A stretch of DNA of 64,000 bases from CAYVOV01 sp964453525. GTDB lineage: Bacteria > Chloroflexota > Dehalococcoidia > Dehalococcoidales > UBA2162. The stretch covers positions 1-64,000 of the forward strand of contig CAYVOV010000008.1 of NCBI GenBank assembly GCA_964453525.1. The letters are read 5' to 3'. The stretch's first letter is position 1; the number at the start of each line of letters is the position of its first letter. The notes below the pieces were generated by a model. It saw only the letters and a list, made by a program, of their open reading frames with translations, searched no databases and had not been told where the DNA came from. Shown in pieces: positions 9,048 to 16,664 of the stretch. A program made the translations under genes and the position numbers.

Positions 9048-10775
9048 TCACTGCACCTTTACCTTTAATTTCTCTATTATGTACGCGGCTGTTATGGGAC
9101 GTCCGTCGAACCTCAGAATGGTATCGCTGACTTCAATCCCCGTCTCCCTGCGGATAAGCCGGGCAAGCTGCGCCGTGGCATTACCCTCAATAACTATACA
9201 ATTTTTAGCCTCGTTGAGGACTGAGATAACCGATTCCGAAGGGAAAGGATATAACTCACCGAAGTGGATAGTGCTGGCGGCAACTCCTTGCTCCTTGAGC
9301 AGAGCGACGGCTTCTCTCACTGCTCCACCGGTGCTGCCCCAGCCAATGAGAGTAAACCCGGCATCCGGCTGGATATTGATTTCCGGAGCATTAATCTCTA
9401 CTTTCAAACCATTCATCTTCCTCAACCGCTTCAGGTGCTGTTCAATCCTCGTTTCAGCGTCTTCAATCATATGGCCGTTTTCGTCGTGTTCATCCGAATC
9501 GGTAACTACCAGCGCCTTACCCTGTAGCGGATATGAGCGGGGTGAGATTCCGGAATCGGTAACAAGGTGCCTTTTATAACCGGTCATCTCTTTCACTTCT
9601 TCGTCAGAGAGGAGCTTGCCCCTGTCTATCTTAACTTCTTTCAGGTCCAATTTATCGATAGTAGTATAGGACGTTGCGAGATGGTGGTCGGTAAGGACAA
9701 TCACCGGCGTCTGGTACTTTTCAGCAAGGTTAAAGGCTTTTACTGCCGCATAAAAGGCTTCTTCAACGGTTGCCGGAGCAAGTATCGCCCGGGGGAATTC
9801 TCCGTGTCCGGCATGAAGCACGTAGGCAAGTTCACCCTGTTCGGTCCTTGTCGGCAATCCTGTTGCCGGACCGGGGCGCTGCCCCAGAACTATAACTACA
9901 GGAGTCTCCGTCATCCCGGCAAGAGAGAGGCCTTCCACCATCAGGCTGAAGCCGCCGCCCGAGGTCGCTGTCATAGCCCTGACGCCAGAGAAGGCAGCAC
10001 CGATAGCCATATTAATCGCCGATATTTCATCCTCGACGTGTACCGCCACCGCACCGTAGTCTCTGCCTTTATCAGCAAAATACTCAAGGATGAAGGTGGC
10101 AGGTGTCATCGGATAGCCGGAGATAAACTTGCAGCCGGCGGCAAGAGCACCCAGGGCAATCGCCTCATTACCGTTAAGAAGCATTCTCTGTGGCACATCC
10201 GCCAGTGGTTTGAGATATTTATCAAGCCTCCTGCTACCTTCTTTCGCTGTAAATTTAAATCCGGCTCTGGCTGCTGCTATGTTGCCCCGTACAACCTCAT
10301 CTCCCAGATATGAAAACTCCTCTTTCAGCACTGTTTCCAGTGTGATTAAATTATATCCGGTCAGCCCCAGCGCTGCCCCGACTGCCACAGTATTAGTCAT
10401 TAGCTTGCTTTTAGCCGTCTCTTCGGCAAGTCTGGCTAAGGGCACACCAAGATATCTTTCGTCTTCTGTATCCGGCTTTATCTGTTCACCATCGTATATA
10501 ATCACTCCGTCCGCTTTCACTTCAGATAAATGAAGGCGTACAGTTTCTTCATTTAGGGCAACCAGTACATCAAGCTCCTCAGAAACAGACAGTACCTTTT
10601 CATCACTTACTCTGATACGGAAGAAGTTGTGACCGCCCCGTACCCGGCTCTCGTAGTCCTGGTCGGCGAAGACGTGCAGTCCGCCCCGGGCAATCGTTTT
10701 TGAGAGTATTGAACCTACGGACTGCACGCCCTGTCCCGCTTCACCGCCGACCATGACATTAAAATTTACTGTCAT
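9048..10775 (-). CDS. 2-oxoacid:ferredoxin oxidoreductase, fused gamma-alpha subunit
   Basis: The 575-residue protein combines the gamma domain (residues ~1-185, with GGEAGQGVQS) and the alpha/pyrimidine-binding domain (from ~200, with GNEAIALGALAAGCKFISGY). Both are parts of the KorA-type enzyme. The alpha-domain core around VHVEDEISAINMAIGAAFSG is intact. No ferredoxin-like delta domain is fused, so an external ferredoxin is expected. It is followed at once by the beta subunit. The ATG at 10775 is the first start in frame, 72 bases after the stop of the FprA gene. Confidence 0.93.
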   Translation of the reverse strand: MTVNFNVMVGGEAGQGVQSVGSILSKTIARGGLHVFADQDYESRVRGGHNFFRIRVSDEKVLSVSEELDVLVALNEETVRLHLSEVKADGVIIYDGEQIKPDTEDERYLGVPLARLAEETAKSKLMTNTVAVGAALGLTGYNLITLETVLKEEFSYLGDEVVRGNIAAARAGFKFTAKEGSRRLDKYLKPLADVPQRMLLNGNEAIALGALAAGCKFISGYPMTPATFILEYFADKGRDYGAVAVHVEDEISAINMAIGAAFSGVRAMTATSGGGFSLMVEGLSLAGMTETPVVIVLGQRPGPATGLPTRTEQGELAYVLHAGHGEFPRAILAPATVEEAFYAAVKAFNLAEKYQTPVIVLTDHHLATSYTTIDKLDLKEVKIDRGKLLSDEEVKEMTGYKRHLVTDSGISPRSYPLQGKALVVTDSDEHDENGHMIEDAETRIEQHLKRLRKMNGLKVEINAPEINIQPDAGFTLIGWGSTGGAVREAVALLKEQGVAASTIHFGELYPFPSESVISVLNEAKNCIVIEGNATAQLARLIRRETGIEVSDTILRFDGRPITAAYIIEKLKVKVQ

Positions 10776-10847
10776 TGCTCAATCCTTATGTGAATGTGGA
10801 TACTTAATTCTCCAGTGCTACCAGTTCGTTTCATCAACGTGTCAGGC

Positions 10848-12026
10848 TTATTTCAATTCCTTATGTTTTTCGGCAATCGAGGCTGCCAGCGCATCCAGGT
10901 TTTTAAAATCTTCTTCCCTGGGCAGCCCCTTAATTATAACCGGTTCCAGCAGCTCAACCTTAAGATTCGGTATCATGCCAATGAGTTGCTCTTTTGCTTT
11001 TGTTCCCCAGCCGTAGGAACCGATTATCGAAGCATACCTGGCTTTGGGCCGGAGCGCGTTGGCCAGGATAGCTGCATATGCCGCCAGCGGATGAGGGCCA
11101 ACGTGAATAGTAGGAGTGCCGATTACAATTGTGGCGGCATCCACCAGTTCTATCGCCAGTTTTCCGATGTCGGAGTTGCTCAGTTTAAACTGCTTGACAG
11201 TCACCCCTTTCTGAGTCAGTGACTCGACAAAGTAGTCGACCATTTGCTGGGTGCTGCCGTGCATCGATACATAAGGCAGGACAACAGTGTTCTTCGGTGG
11301 GTCTAAGACCCAGCTGCGGTAGGCATCCATTATGAACTCCGGCCGGTTGTGCAGTGGGCCGTGACTGGGGCAGATGAGCTCGATTGGGTATTCCTTCAGC
11401 GTCTCCAGGTGCTTCTCTATATTGGTGCGGAAAGGCATCATTATTTCCGCATAGTACCTTTTTGCCGCCTCGTATACCTGCCCCTCATCGGATACATACA
11501 GGTCGGAAGCCGCCAGATGTGACCCGAAGAGGTCACAGGGAAAGAGAATCTTATCCTCTCTAAGGTAAGTTAGCATTGTCTCCGGCCAGTGAACCCAGGC
11601 AGCATGGATGAATTCCAGAGTCCTGTCTCCCAGCGAGATTGTTTCCCTGTCATCAACGGCAATTACCCTGTCCTCCGGGACATGGAGCAAATCACCGACC
11701 ATTGTCTTGCACCTGGCAGTGCAGACAACCTTCGCTTCAGGATATTTTTCCAGAACTACCGGAAGTGTCCCGGAGTGGTCTTGCTCAGCGTGATGGGTCA
11801 CCACGTAGTCGATAGATTTTATTCCGAGGTCGTCGAGACGGGACAGCAGCACATCCTTCATCGGTGGGTCCACCGTATCGAGCAGCACTGTCTTATCGCT
11901 TCCTTTAATCAAGTATGCATTGTAGCTTGTGCCGTCAGGCAGCGGTATAATTTCGTCGAACAGCCGCCGGTCCCAATCTACCGCTCCTACCCAATAGATT
12001 CCGGGCCTGATCTCTCTTGATTTCAT
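10848..12026 (-). CDS. FprA-type flavodiiron protein
   Basis: The 392-residue protein joins an N-terminal metallo-beta-lactamase-like diiron domain (residues ~1-250) to a C-terminal flavodoxin domain (from ~255, with the FMN loop SMHGSTQQM). The diiron ligands are visible in HHAEQDHSG and HAAWVHWPE. These A-type flavoproteins reduce oxygen to water or NO to N2O in anaerobes and protect oxygen-sensitive enzymes. Its place upstream of the ferredoxin oxidoreductase, whose clusters and radical chemistry are damaged by oxygen, fits that role. A strong AGGAGG site precedes the ATG. Confidence 0.95.
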   Translation of the reverse strand: MKSREIRPGIYWVGAVDWDRRLFDEIIPLPDGTSYNAYLIKGSDKTVLLDTVDPPMKDVLLSRLDDLGIKSIDYVVTHHAEQDHSGTLPVVLEKYPEAKVVCTARCKTMVGDLLHVPEDRVIAVDDRETISLGDRTLEFIHAAWVHWPETMLTYLREDKILFPCDLFGSHLAASDLYVSDEGQVYEAAKRYYAEIMMPFRTNIEKHLETLKEYPIELICPSHGPLHNRPEFIMDAYRSWVLDPPKNTVVLPYVSMHGSTQQMVDYFVESLTQKGVTVKQFKLSNSDIGKLAIELVDAATIVIGTPTIHVGPHPLAAYAAILANALRPKARYASIIGSYGWGTKAKEQLIGMIPNLKVELLEPVIIKGLPREEDFKNLDALAASIAEKHKELK

Positions 12027-12060
12027 CAGTTTTATTTACCTCCTTTACCCCTCTAAATTT

Positions 12061-12089
12061 ATCATTCAATATCACAGAATATTTGTCAA
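12061..12089 (-). promoter_or_regulatory. Candidate sigma-70-type promoter for the FprA operon
   Basis: On the minus strand TTGACA (12084-12089) is followed after 17 bases by AATGAT (12061-12066). The start codon of FprA lies about 35 bases further on. The -35 box is perfect and the -10 box is weak. Confidence 0.5.
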
Positions 12090-12135
12090 ATTATGTATTT
12101 GTAAGTTCTATTTGCATTAGATTGGTACTATTGAC

Positions 12136-12220
12136 CTCACCCCCAACCCCTCTCCAGTCAGAACCAACGTTAATGAAAAGAGTTGTTCTCCTAGCTGGAG
12201 AGGGGGAGAAAGGGGGTGAG
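12136..12220. repeat. Palindromic repeat family 1 (CTCACCCC...GGGGTGAG), copy 1
   Basis: An 85-base long inverted repeat: CTCACCCCCAACCCCTCTCC pairs with GGAGAGGGGGAGAAAGGGGG TGAG, and the middle has a second complementary pair (AGAACCAAC / GTTGTTCT). A related copy lies at 26684-26797. The element is non-coding. Apart from it, the promoter before it and an AT-rich run before 12404, I see nothing in 12027-12403. Confidence 0.7.
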
Positions 12221-12403
12221 TACTTCGTTCAACCAAAACGGCCAGAACCTACCTGTAATCAATTTTTACCGCTATAATACAAATCTTTATGAAACCTTAA
12301 TGGAACATTTATAAAACATTTATCATCTTTATATTTATCTTTATATTCGTATGCTAGATTTGAATTGCACTAGGGATATCAGCAGATAAAGGAGATACGG
12401 GTT

Positions 12404-12520
12404 ATGGAAAATTTTGTTCTGGCGGGAAAAGCAAAGACCGTATTCAAGCTGATTGCGCTTAAAGCAAAGATGGAAGCGGAGAAGGAACAGAAGGCCAAAG
12501 AGAAAAAGGGGAGAAAGTAA
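12404..12520 (+). CDS. Small basic protein, 38 residues, unknown
   Basis: The ORF starts with ATG nine bases after AAAGGAGAT, a good ribosome site. The predicted protein has a short hydrophobic N-terminal half (FVLAGKAKTVFKLIALKAK) and a very lysine/glutamate-rich C-terminal half, with overall positive charge. No family is recognised. A short hairpin followed by TTTT lies just after the stop, as expected of a single-gene unit. The alternative is chance, since it is only 39 codons. Confidence 0.5.
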   Translation: MENFVLAGKAKTVFKLIALKAKMEAEKEQKAKEKKGRK

Positions 12521-12526
12521 CAACGG

Positions 12527-12547
12527 CGGTAGATATACCGGTTTTCT
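12527..12547 (+). terminator. Weak intrinsic terminator after the small ORF
   Basis: CGGTA-GATA-TACCG forms a five-pair hairpin followed by GTTTTCT. It is weak on its own but well placed seven bases after the stop at 12520. Confidence 0.4.
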
Positions 12548-12554
12548 AGATTAC

Positions 12555-13739
12555 TCACGACCCTCTCAGTTCCTCAATGTCAGCTTCACTCATTTCAAGA
12601 AGTTCAGCAAGTATATCTGTGGTATCCTGTCCCAAATCCGGAGCACTTTCTCCAATTCTGCCCGGTGTCCTTGAAAGTTTTACCGGCGTGTTTATTACCC
12701 TGACCTTCCCTAGCCTCGGATGAGATATCTCTGAAATCATTTCCCTGGCATTAACCTGAGGGTGTCCGGCCACCTGCTCGATATTATTAATCGGTCCGCA
12801 GGGAATGCCAATCTCCGATAGTTCCTTGAGCCACTGTTCTGTCGTTTTCGTTTTCATAACCGCGGCCAGAGCCGGTTCTAGTTCATCGTAGTGTTGAGTG
12901 CGCGACTCGCCGGTCTGGTACCTCTCGTCATCTATAAAGTCGAGGAGTCCGGTGACGGCACAGAAAAGCTGCCACTGGTTCCTCATGCCTCCTACCATAG
13001 CGATAACAATGTGACCATCTTGCGTTTCGAATGCCTGGAAGGGAGTGTATGACGGATGCCTGGTTCCGAAACGCCCCGGCACTTCTCCGGTGGCGAAAAA
13101 CCGTGAAAATGCGTTCTCGAGTATGGCTAGCTGGCAATCGAGCATGCCGATGTCCAGCATCTGCCCCTTACCGCTCTTCTGACGCTCGATAACAGCCGAC
13201 AGGATACCGACAATGGCGAACAGGCCGGCGGTAATATCACCGAGCGAGACTCCGGGCTTTAGCGGTCGTCCATCAGGCTCGCCGGTAATGCTCATCATCC
13301 CGCCCATCGCCTGGACGATGATATCAAGGGCACGGTGCTGCGCCAGAGGTCCGGTCTGTCCGAATCCGGATATGGACGCATAGATAATCCGGGGATTATG
13401 CTCTTTCACAACCTCATAATCCAACCCCAGTCTTTTCATTGTACCGGGCACGAAATTCTCTACTACCACATCAGCTTTCTTAACAAGTTCCAGAAAGACC
13501 TCTTTTCCCCGAGGGCTTTGCAGGTCAATGGTGATACTTTTTTTACCCCGGTTGAGGCTGATGAAATAAGCGCTTTCTCCATCGATAAACGGTCCAGTGC
13601 CTCGAGCCAGGTCTCCGACACCCGGTCTCTCAACTTTAATCACCTCGGCGCCCAGGTCACTGAGAACCATGGTGCAGAAAGGTCCTGCCAGCACCCAGCT
13701 CAGGTCCAGAATCCTTATACCCTCCAATGGTCCCGCCAT
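12555..13739 (-). CDS. Family III CoA-transferase (CaiB/BaiF type)
   Basis: The 394-residue protein has the family N-terminus GIRILDLSWVLAGP, the segment VENFVPGTMKRLGLDY and the aspartate in SLGDITAGLFAIVG, which corresponds to the catalytic Asp that forms the acyl-anhydride intermediate. Enzymes of this family move CoA between carboxylic acids (carnitine, formate/oxalate, benzylsuccinate, 2-hydroxyacids). The substrate is not predictable here. It is a single gene with its own promoter-like boxes and an AGGAGG-type site before the ATG. Confidence 0.93.
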   Translation of the reverse strand: MAGPLEGIRILDLSWVLAGPFCTMVLSDLGAEVIKVERPGVGDLARGTGPFIDGESAYFISLNRGKKSITIDLQSPRGKEVFLELVKKADVVVENFVPGTMKRLGLDYEVVKEHNPRIIYASISGFGQTGPLAQHRALDIIVQAMGGMMSITGEPDGRPLKPGVSLGDITAGLFAIVGILSAVIERQKSGKGQMLDIGMLDCQLAILENAFSRFFATGEVPGRFGTRHPSYTPFQAFETQDGHIVIAMVGGMRNQWQLFCAVTGLLDFIDDERYQTGESRTQHYDELEPALAAVMKTKTTEQWLKELSEIGIPCGPINNIEQVAGHPQVNAREMISEISHPRLGKVRVINTPVKLSRTPGRIGESAPDLGQDTTDILAELLEMSEADIEELRGS

Positions 13740-13775
13740 ATCCGCCTCCTTTTCATGAAATCCGCTTCTGCGATT

Positions 13776-13805
13776 ATGCTAAATCTCACCCTTAGCTGAT
13801 GTCAA
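13776..13805 (-). promoter_or_regulatory. Candidate promoter of the CoA-transferase gene
   Basis: On the minus strand TTGACA (13800-13805) is followed after 18 bases by TAGCAT (13776-13781), about 37 bases before the ATG. The -35 is perfect and the -10 matches four of six. Confidence 0.5.
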
Positions 13806-13852
13806 GAACATTTCATGTCACTTTTCAATTGGCACCACAAAGGATGAAAAAG

Positions 13853-13915
13853 CCGTTCGTGGTGAGCCTGTCGAAACCATGAACGGCCCTTCGACAAGCT
13901 CAGGGTGAGCGGGGG
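13853..13915. repeat. Short palindromic repeat with CCCTTCGACA core
   Basis: CCGTTC...GAACGG encloses GCCTGTCGAA, which is complementary to TTCGACAAGC of the adjacent CCCTTCGACAAGCTCAGGG block. The same core is found inside the three longer elements at 14463, 33052 and 46581, so this is a shorter relative. The rest of 13916-14004 shows nothing clear. Confidence 0.65.
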
Positions 13916-14004
13916 ACAATCTATTTTCAGCGCAACATTTGTCTTTATAAGTCAGTTATTGAAGGAGACTCTTTAAAAAAGCATTATCAGCAAGCGGAGA
14001 TACT

Positions 14005-14041
14005 TGAAAAACTTCTCCCTTCCCATTACAGGGAAGGGAGA
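14005..14041 (-). terminator. Intrinsic terminator of the MoaD-like gene
   Basis: A perfect 11-bp stem with a six-base loop (arms 14014-14024 and 14031-14041). Read on the minus strand it is followed by AAGTTTTTC. It lies about 75 bases after the stop of the minus-strand gene at 14116. Confidence 0.65.
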
Positions 14042-14115
14042 CAAAGCAGAATATATTACATAACATTGTAAAAATATTACTGGTGATAATGCCGGTTTCA
14101 GGTGTCCGTTTTCAT

Positions 14116-14382
14116 CTAATCATCCGGGTAATCAATACCGGAGTAGATTTCCAATGAATCACCATCCTTCAACCTGGTATCAAGCTCTTCGGGAAGGGAT
14201 TCATGCATTTCCCCGTTGAGTTCAACAAACTGGTCAAAGATAACTTCACCCCTCTCTCTGTTATAAAACTTGGCATCTGGATATTTTTTTGAAAGCTCAA
14301 GAAGCAGGTCTCCCAGGGTAACACTCTCGGTCTCAATCTCGTTCATATCGGGGGCAAAGTTAACTTTCAGGTGAATTTTCAA
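14116..14382 (-). CDS. MoaD/ThiS-like beta-grasp protein without C-terminal GG
   Basis: The 88-residue protein has the beta-grasp pattern of MoaD/ThiS sulfur carriers: KIHLKVNF strand, VTLGDLLLELSKKYP helix, and LKDGDSLEIYSGI near the end. Unlike active carriers it ends in DYPDD rather than GG, so it cannot be adenylated in the usual way; it may be a degenerate or regulatory relative. The TTG at 14382 is preferred, since GAGGAGG lies nine bases upstream; an upstream TTG at 14400 would overlap that site. No molybdopterin or thiazole genes are adjacent. Confidence 0.7.
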   Translation of the reverse strand: MKIHLKVNFAPDMNEIETESVTLGDLLLELSKKYPDAKFYNRERGEVIFDQFVELNGEMHESLPEELDTRLKDGDSLEIYSGIDYPDD

Positions 14383-14462
14383 TACCTGTTTCCTCCTCAA
14401 TACGGTGGGATTTTTCCATATTCTATACCGTTTCGGTAGCCTGCATCAAATTCATAATCCTG

Positions 14463-14639
14463 CGGATTCTTCTCAATCTTAGTTGGAGACCCTTCGACAA
14501 GCTCAGGGTGAGCGGGAATGAATGCCGCTCATGGTGAGCCGTTAGCCTGTCCTGAGCGAAGCCGAAGGAAACCATAGCAGCGAAAGAAATATTGATATTC
14601 ACTGTTGCCCGTGCAACCATGATTAAGCAAAAGAATCCG
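14463..14639. repeat. Dispersed element family 3, copy A (~177 bp, MITE-like)
   Basis: The ends CGGATTCTT and AAGAATCCG are nine-base inverted repeats, and inside them AATCTTAGTTG and CATGATTAAG add imperfect complementarity. The middle holds ACCCTTCGACAAGCTCAGGG TGAGCGGG and its inverted partner. Related elements lie at 33052-33196 and, inverted, at 46581-46748. An ORF predicted across it is translated repeat. Confidence 0.75.
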
Positions 14640-14673
14640 GCACCATAGATACAAATATACAGGTTTCATGTAG

Positions 14674-14679
14674 TATAAT
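14674..14679 (+). promoter_or_regulatory. Candidate -10 box upstream of the aldolase gene
   Basis: TATAAT preceded by TAG lies 54 bases before the ATG at 14733. No good -35 hexamer is seen. Confidence 0.35.
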
Positions 14680-14732
14680 AATCAAGCTGCTTAACAAAAC
14701 TAAGGCCGCGACTGCGGAAGGAGTTGATTGAT

Positions 14733-15521
14733 ATGGAATGGGGAATGGCAAACCGGATGGCGCAACTGATACAATCGGACGGGCACGCTTTGTTCCTGCC
14801 GGTAGACCACGGGTATTTTCAGGGTCCCACCAGGAAACTCGAGGAGCCGGGCAAGACTATTCAGCCGTTGCTGTCTTATGCCGATGCCCTTTTTATCACC
14901 CGGGGCGTGCTCCGCTCAACGGTAGACCCGGCCAATACCAGGCCGGTTATTCTCCGGGTATCCGGGGGCACCAGTGTTATCGGCAAAGACCTGGCTAACG
15001 AAGGGATTACGACCTCAATGGAGGAAGCTATTCGCCTCAATGTTGCCGCGGTAGGGATTTCCGTTTTCGTCGGCACCGATTACGAAAAAGATTCCCTGTT
15101 GAACCTGTCGAAGCTTGTTGATGAAGGAGAGAGGTATGGCATTCCGGTGATGGCGGTAACCGCTGTCGGTAAGGAGCTTGAAAAACGTGATGCCCGCTAC
15201 CTGGCTCTTGCCTCCCGCATTGCCGCCGAACTGGGCGCCAGGGTGGTAAAAACTTACTGGTGTGAGGATTTCGAGAAAGTGGCAACGGGATGTCCCGTTC
15301 CCGTGGTAATGGCCGGCGGACCCCGAACCGAAACTGAGCTTGAGGTATTCGAGTTCGTTCATGACGGTATGCAGCGGGGCGCTATCGGAGTGAACCTGGG
15401 CAGAAATATCTGGCAGAACGAGTACCCGGTGGCGGCAATTAAGGCGATAAGAGCAATTATTCACGAAGGTGCCACTGCTAAACAAGCCCAGGAAATTTAC
15501 GACACTGAGAAGAACTCGTAA
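14733..15521 (+). CDS. DhnA/LsrF-type class I aldolase family protein
   Basis: The 262-residue protein resembles archaeal-type fructose-bisphosphate aldolases and the related LsrF and ADH-synthase enzymes: FLPVDHGYFQGP near the N-terminus, IPVMAVT, VVKTYWCEDFEKV with the probable Schiff-base lysine, and GGPRTETELEVFEFVHDGMQRGAIGV (residue runs are described, not continuous). The ATG at 14733 is chosen because AAGGAG lies ten bases upstream; the TTG at 14724 is too close to that site. The following alcohol dehydrogenase may be in the same transcript. Its substrate could be fructose bisphosphate or another sugar/ketose phosphate. Confidence 0.8.
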   Translation: MEWGMANRMAQLIQSDGHALFLPVDHGYFQGPTRKLEEPGKTIQPLLSYADALFITRGVLRSTVDPANTRPVILRVSGGTSVIGKDLANEGITTSMEEAIRLNVAAVGISVFVGTDYEKDSLLNLSKLVDEGERYGIPVMAVTAVGKELEKRDARYLALASRIAAELGARVVKTYWCEDFEKVATGCPVPVVMAGGPRTETELEVFEFVHDGMQRGAIGVNLGRNIWQNEYPVAAIKAIRAIIHEGATAKQAQEIYDTEKNS

Positions 15522-15577
15522 GAAATGTTTATAAGAGAAAAGCCATCCTTTTATTGACGAGGTTGATAGATAATAAA

Positions 15578-16606
15578 ATGCGCGTGGCAATGTGGTACAA
15601 CAATCGGGACGTGCGGCTTGAGGAAATGCCGTTGCCGCGGATAGGTCCGGGTGAACTGCTGGTGAGGGTGGAAGCCTGCGGCCTCTGCGGAAGCGACGTT
15701 ATGGAGTGGTACCGTCTCGACCGTGCACCCCTTGTCCTGGGGCACGAAATCGGGGGGCAGATTGTAGAGGTAGGAGATGGCGTTGAGCGGTATAAAGAAG
15801 GCGACCGGGTATCAGTAGCTCATCACGTGCCCTGCAATACCTGCCACTACTGTCTCAGTGGAAACCATACCATCTGCGATACTCTGCGCCGGACTAACTT
15901 CTACCCTGGCGGACTAGCCGAATATATCAGAGTGCCGGCAATCAACGTCGACCGGGGAATATTTATGCTACCCGATGATATGTCTTACGAAGAAGCTACT
16001 TTCATTGAGCCGATAGCCTGCGTATTACGAGGCTTGCGGAGAGCAGGAACGCGGGTGGGAAACAGCGTGCTTGTTATCGGTAGCGGAATTGCCGGGCTAC
16101 TCTATGTGCAGTTGTCACGTAATCTGGGAGCCGGGGTGGTGGTGGCGACCGATATCAACGATTACCGTCTCGAAGCAGCAAAAAGACTCGGGGCTAGTGC
16201 TGTTGTCCGTGCCAAAGAGGATATTCCCGCACATATGAGGGAAAATAACGGTGGCTATCTGGCTGATATAGTGGTAGTCTGCACCGGTGCCGTATCGGCA
16301 GTCACCCAGGCTTTGAATGCGGTGGAGCAGGGCGGTACGGTACTCTTTTTTGCGCCGACCGGCCCGGATATCACTTTTCCTCTTTCAATAAATGAGGTTT
16401 TCTGGCGTAATGATGTAACGCTTACCACTTCCTATGCCGGCAGCCCGGCCGACTACCAGACGGCGCTGGGGCTGATTCACGCCGGTACTGTCCCGGTTGA
16501 GCAGATGATTACTCACCGCCTGCCGTTGTCTGAGACCGAACGCGGCTTCCACCTCGTTGCCGAAGCCGGAGATTCGATAAAGGTTATCATTCAGCCGCAG
16601 AAGTAA
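15578..16606 (+). CDS. Zinc-dependent alcohol dehydrogenase (MDR family)
   Basis: The 342-residue protein has the catalytic-zinc motif CGLCGSD and GHEIGG, the four-cysteine structural-zinc lobe in VPCNTCHYCLSGNHTIC, and a Rossmann NAD(P) segment SGIAGLLYVQL. It belongs to the sorbitol/threonine dehydrogenase branch of medium-chain dehydrogenases. The ATG at 15578 gives the expected short N-terminus; a TTG 24 bases earlier is less likely. It follows the aldolase after 56 bases, so the two may act on the same sugar or polyol. Confidence 0.88.
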   Translation: MRVAMWYNNRDVRLEEMPLPRIGPGELLVRVEACGLCGSDVMEWYRLDRAPLVLGHEIGGQIVEVGDGVERYKEGDRVSVAHHVPCNTCHYCLSGNHTICDTLRRTNFYPGGLAEYIRVPAINVDRGIFMLPDDMSYEEATFIEPIACVLRGLRRAGTRVGNSVLVIGSGIAGLLYVQLSRNLGAGVVVATDINDYRLEAAKRLGASAVVRAKEDIPAHMRENNGGYLADIVVVCTGAVSAVTQALNAVEQGGTVLFFAPTGPDITFPLSINEVFWRNDVTLTTSYAGSPADYQTALGLIHAGTVPVEQMITHRLPLSETERGFHLVAEAGDSIKVIIQPQK

Positions 16607-16636
16607 ATAAGGACCGCCGTTCCGGCAGTCCTTATT
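16606..16636. terminator. Bidirectional terminator between convergent dehydrogenases
   Basis: AATAAGGAC pairs with GTCCTTATT, and inner GCCG/CGGC pairs continue the stem around a three-base loop. T- or A-rich tails exist on both sides, so it can serve both converging genes. The left arm overlaps the last base of the stop codon at 16606. Confidence 0.75.
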
Positions 16637-16664
16637 CTTTACAATACTTCAATTAAGACAGGTA

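Noticed and set aside
12017..12277. 86-codon ORF over the family 1 palindrome
   Set aside because: It is translated repeat and promoter region with no ribosome site.
14423..14620. 65-codon ORF (and 46594-46854, 86 codons) as small proteins
   Set aside because: Both lie in the dispersed family 3 repeat and share its translated text; this is repeat sequence, not genes.
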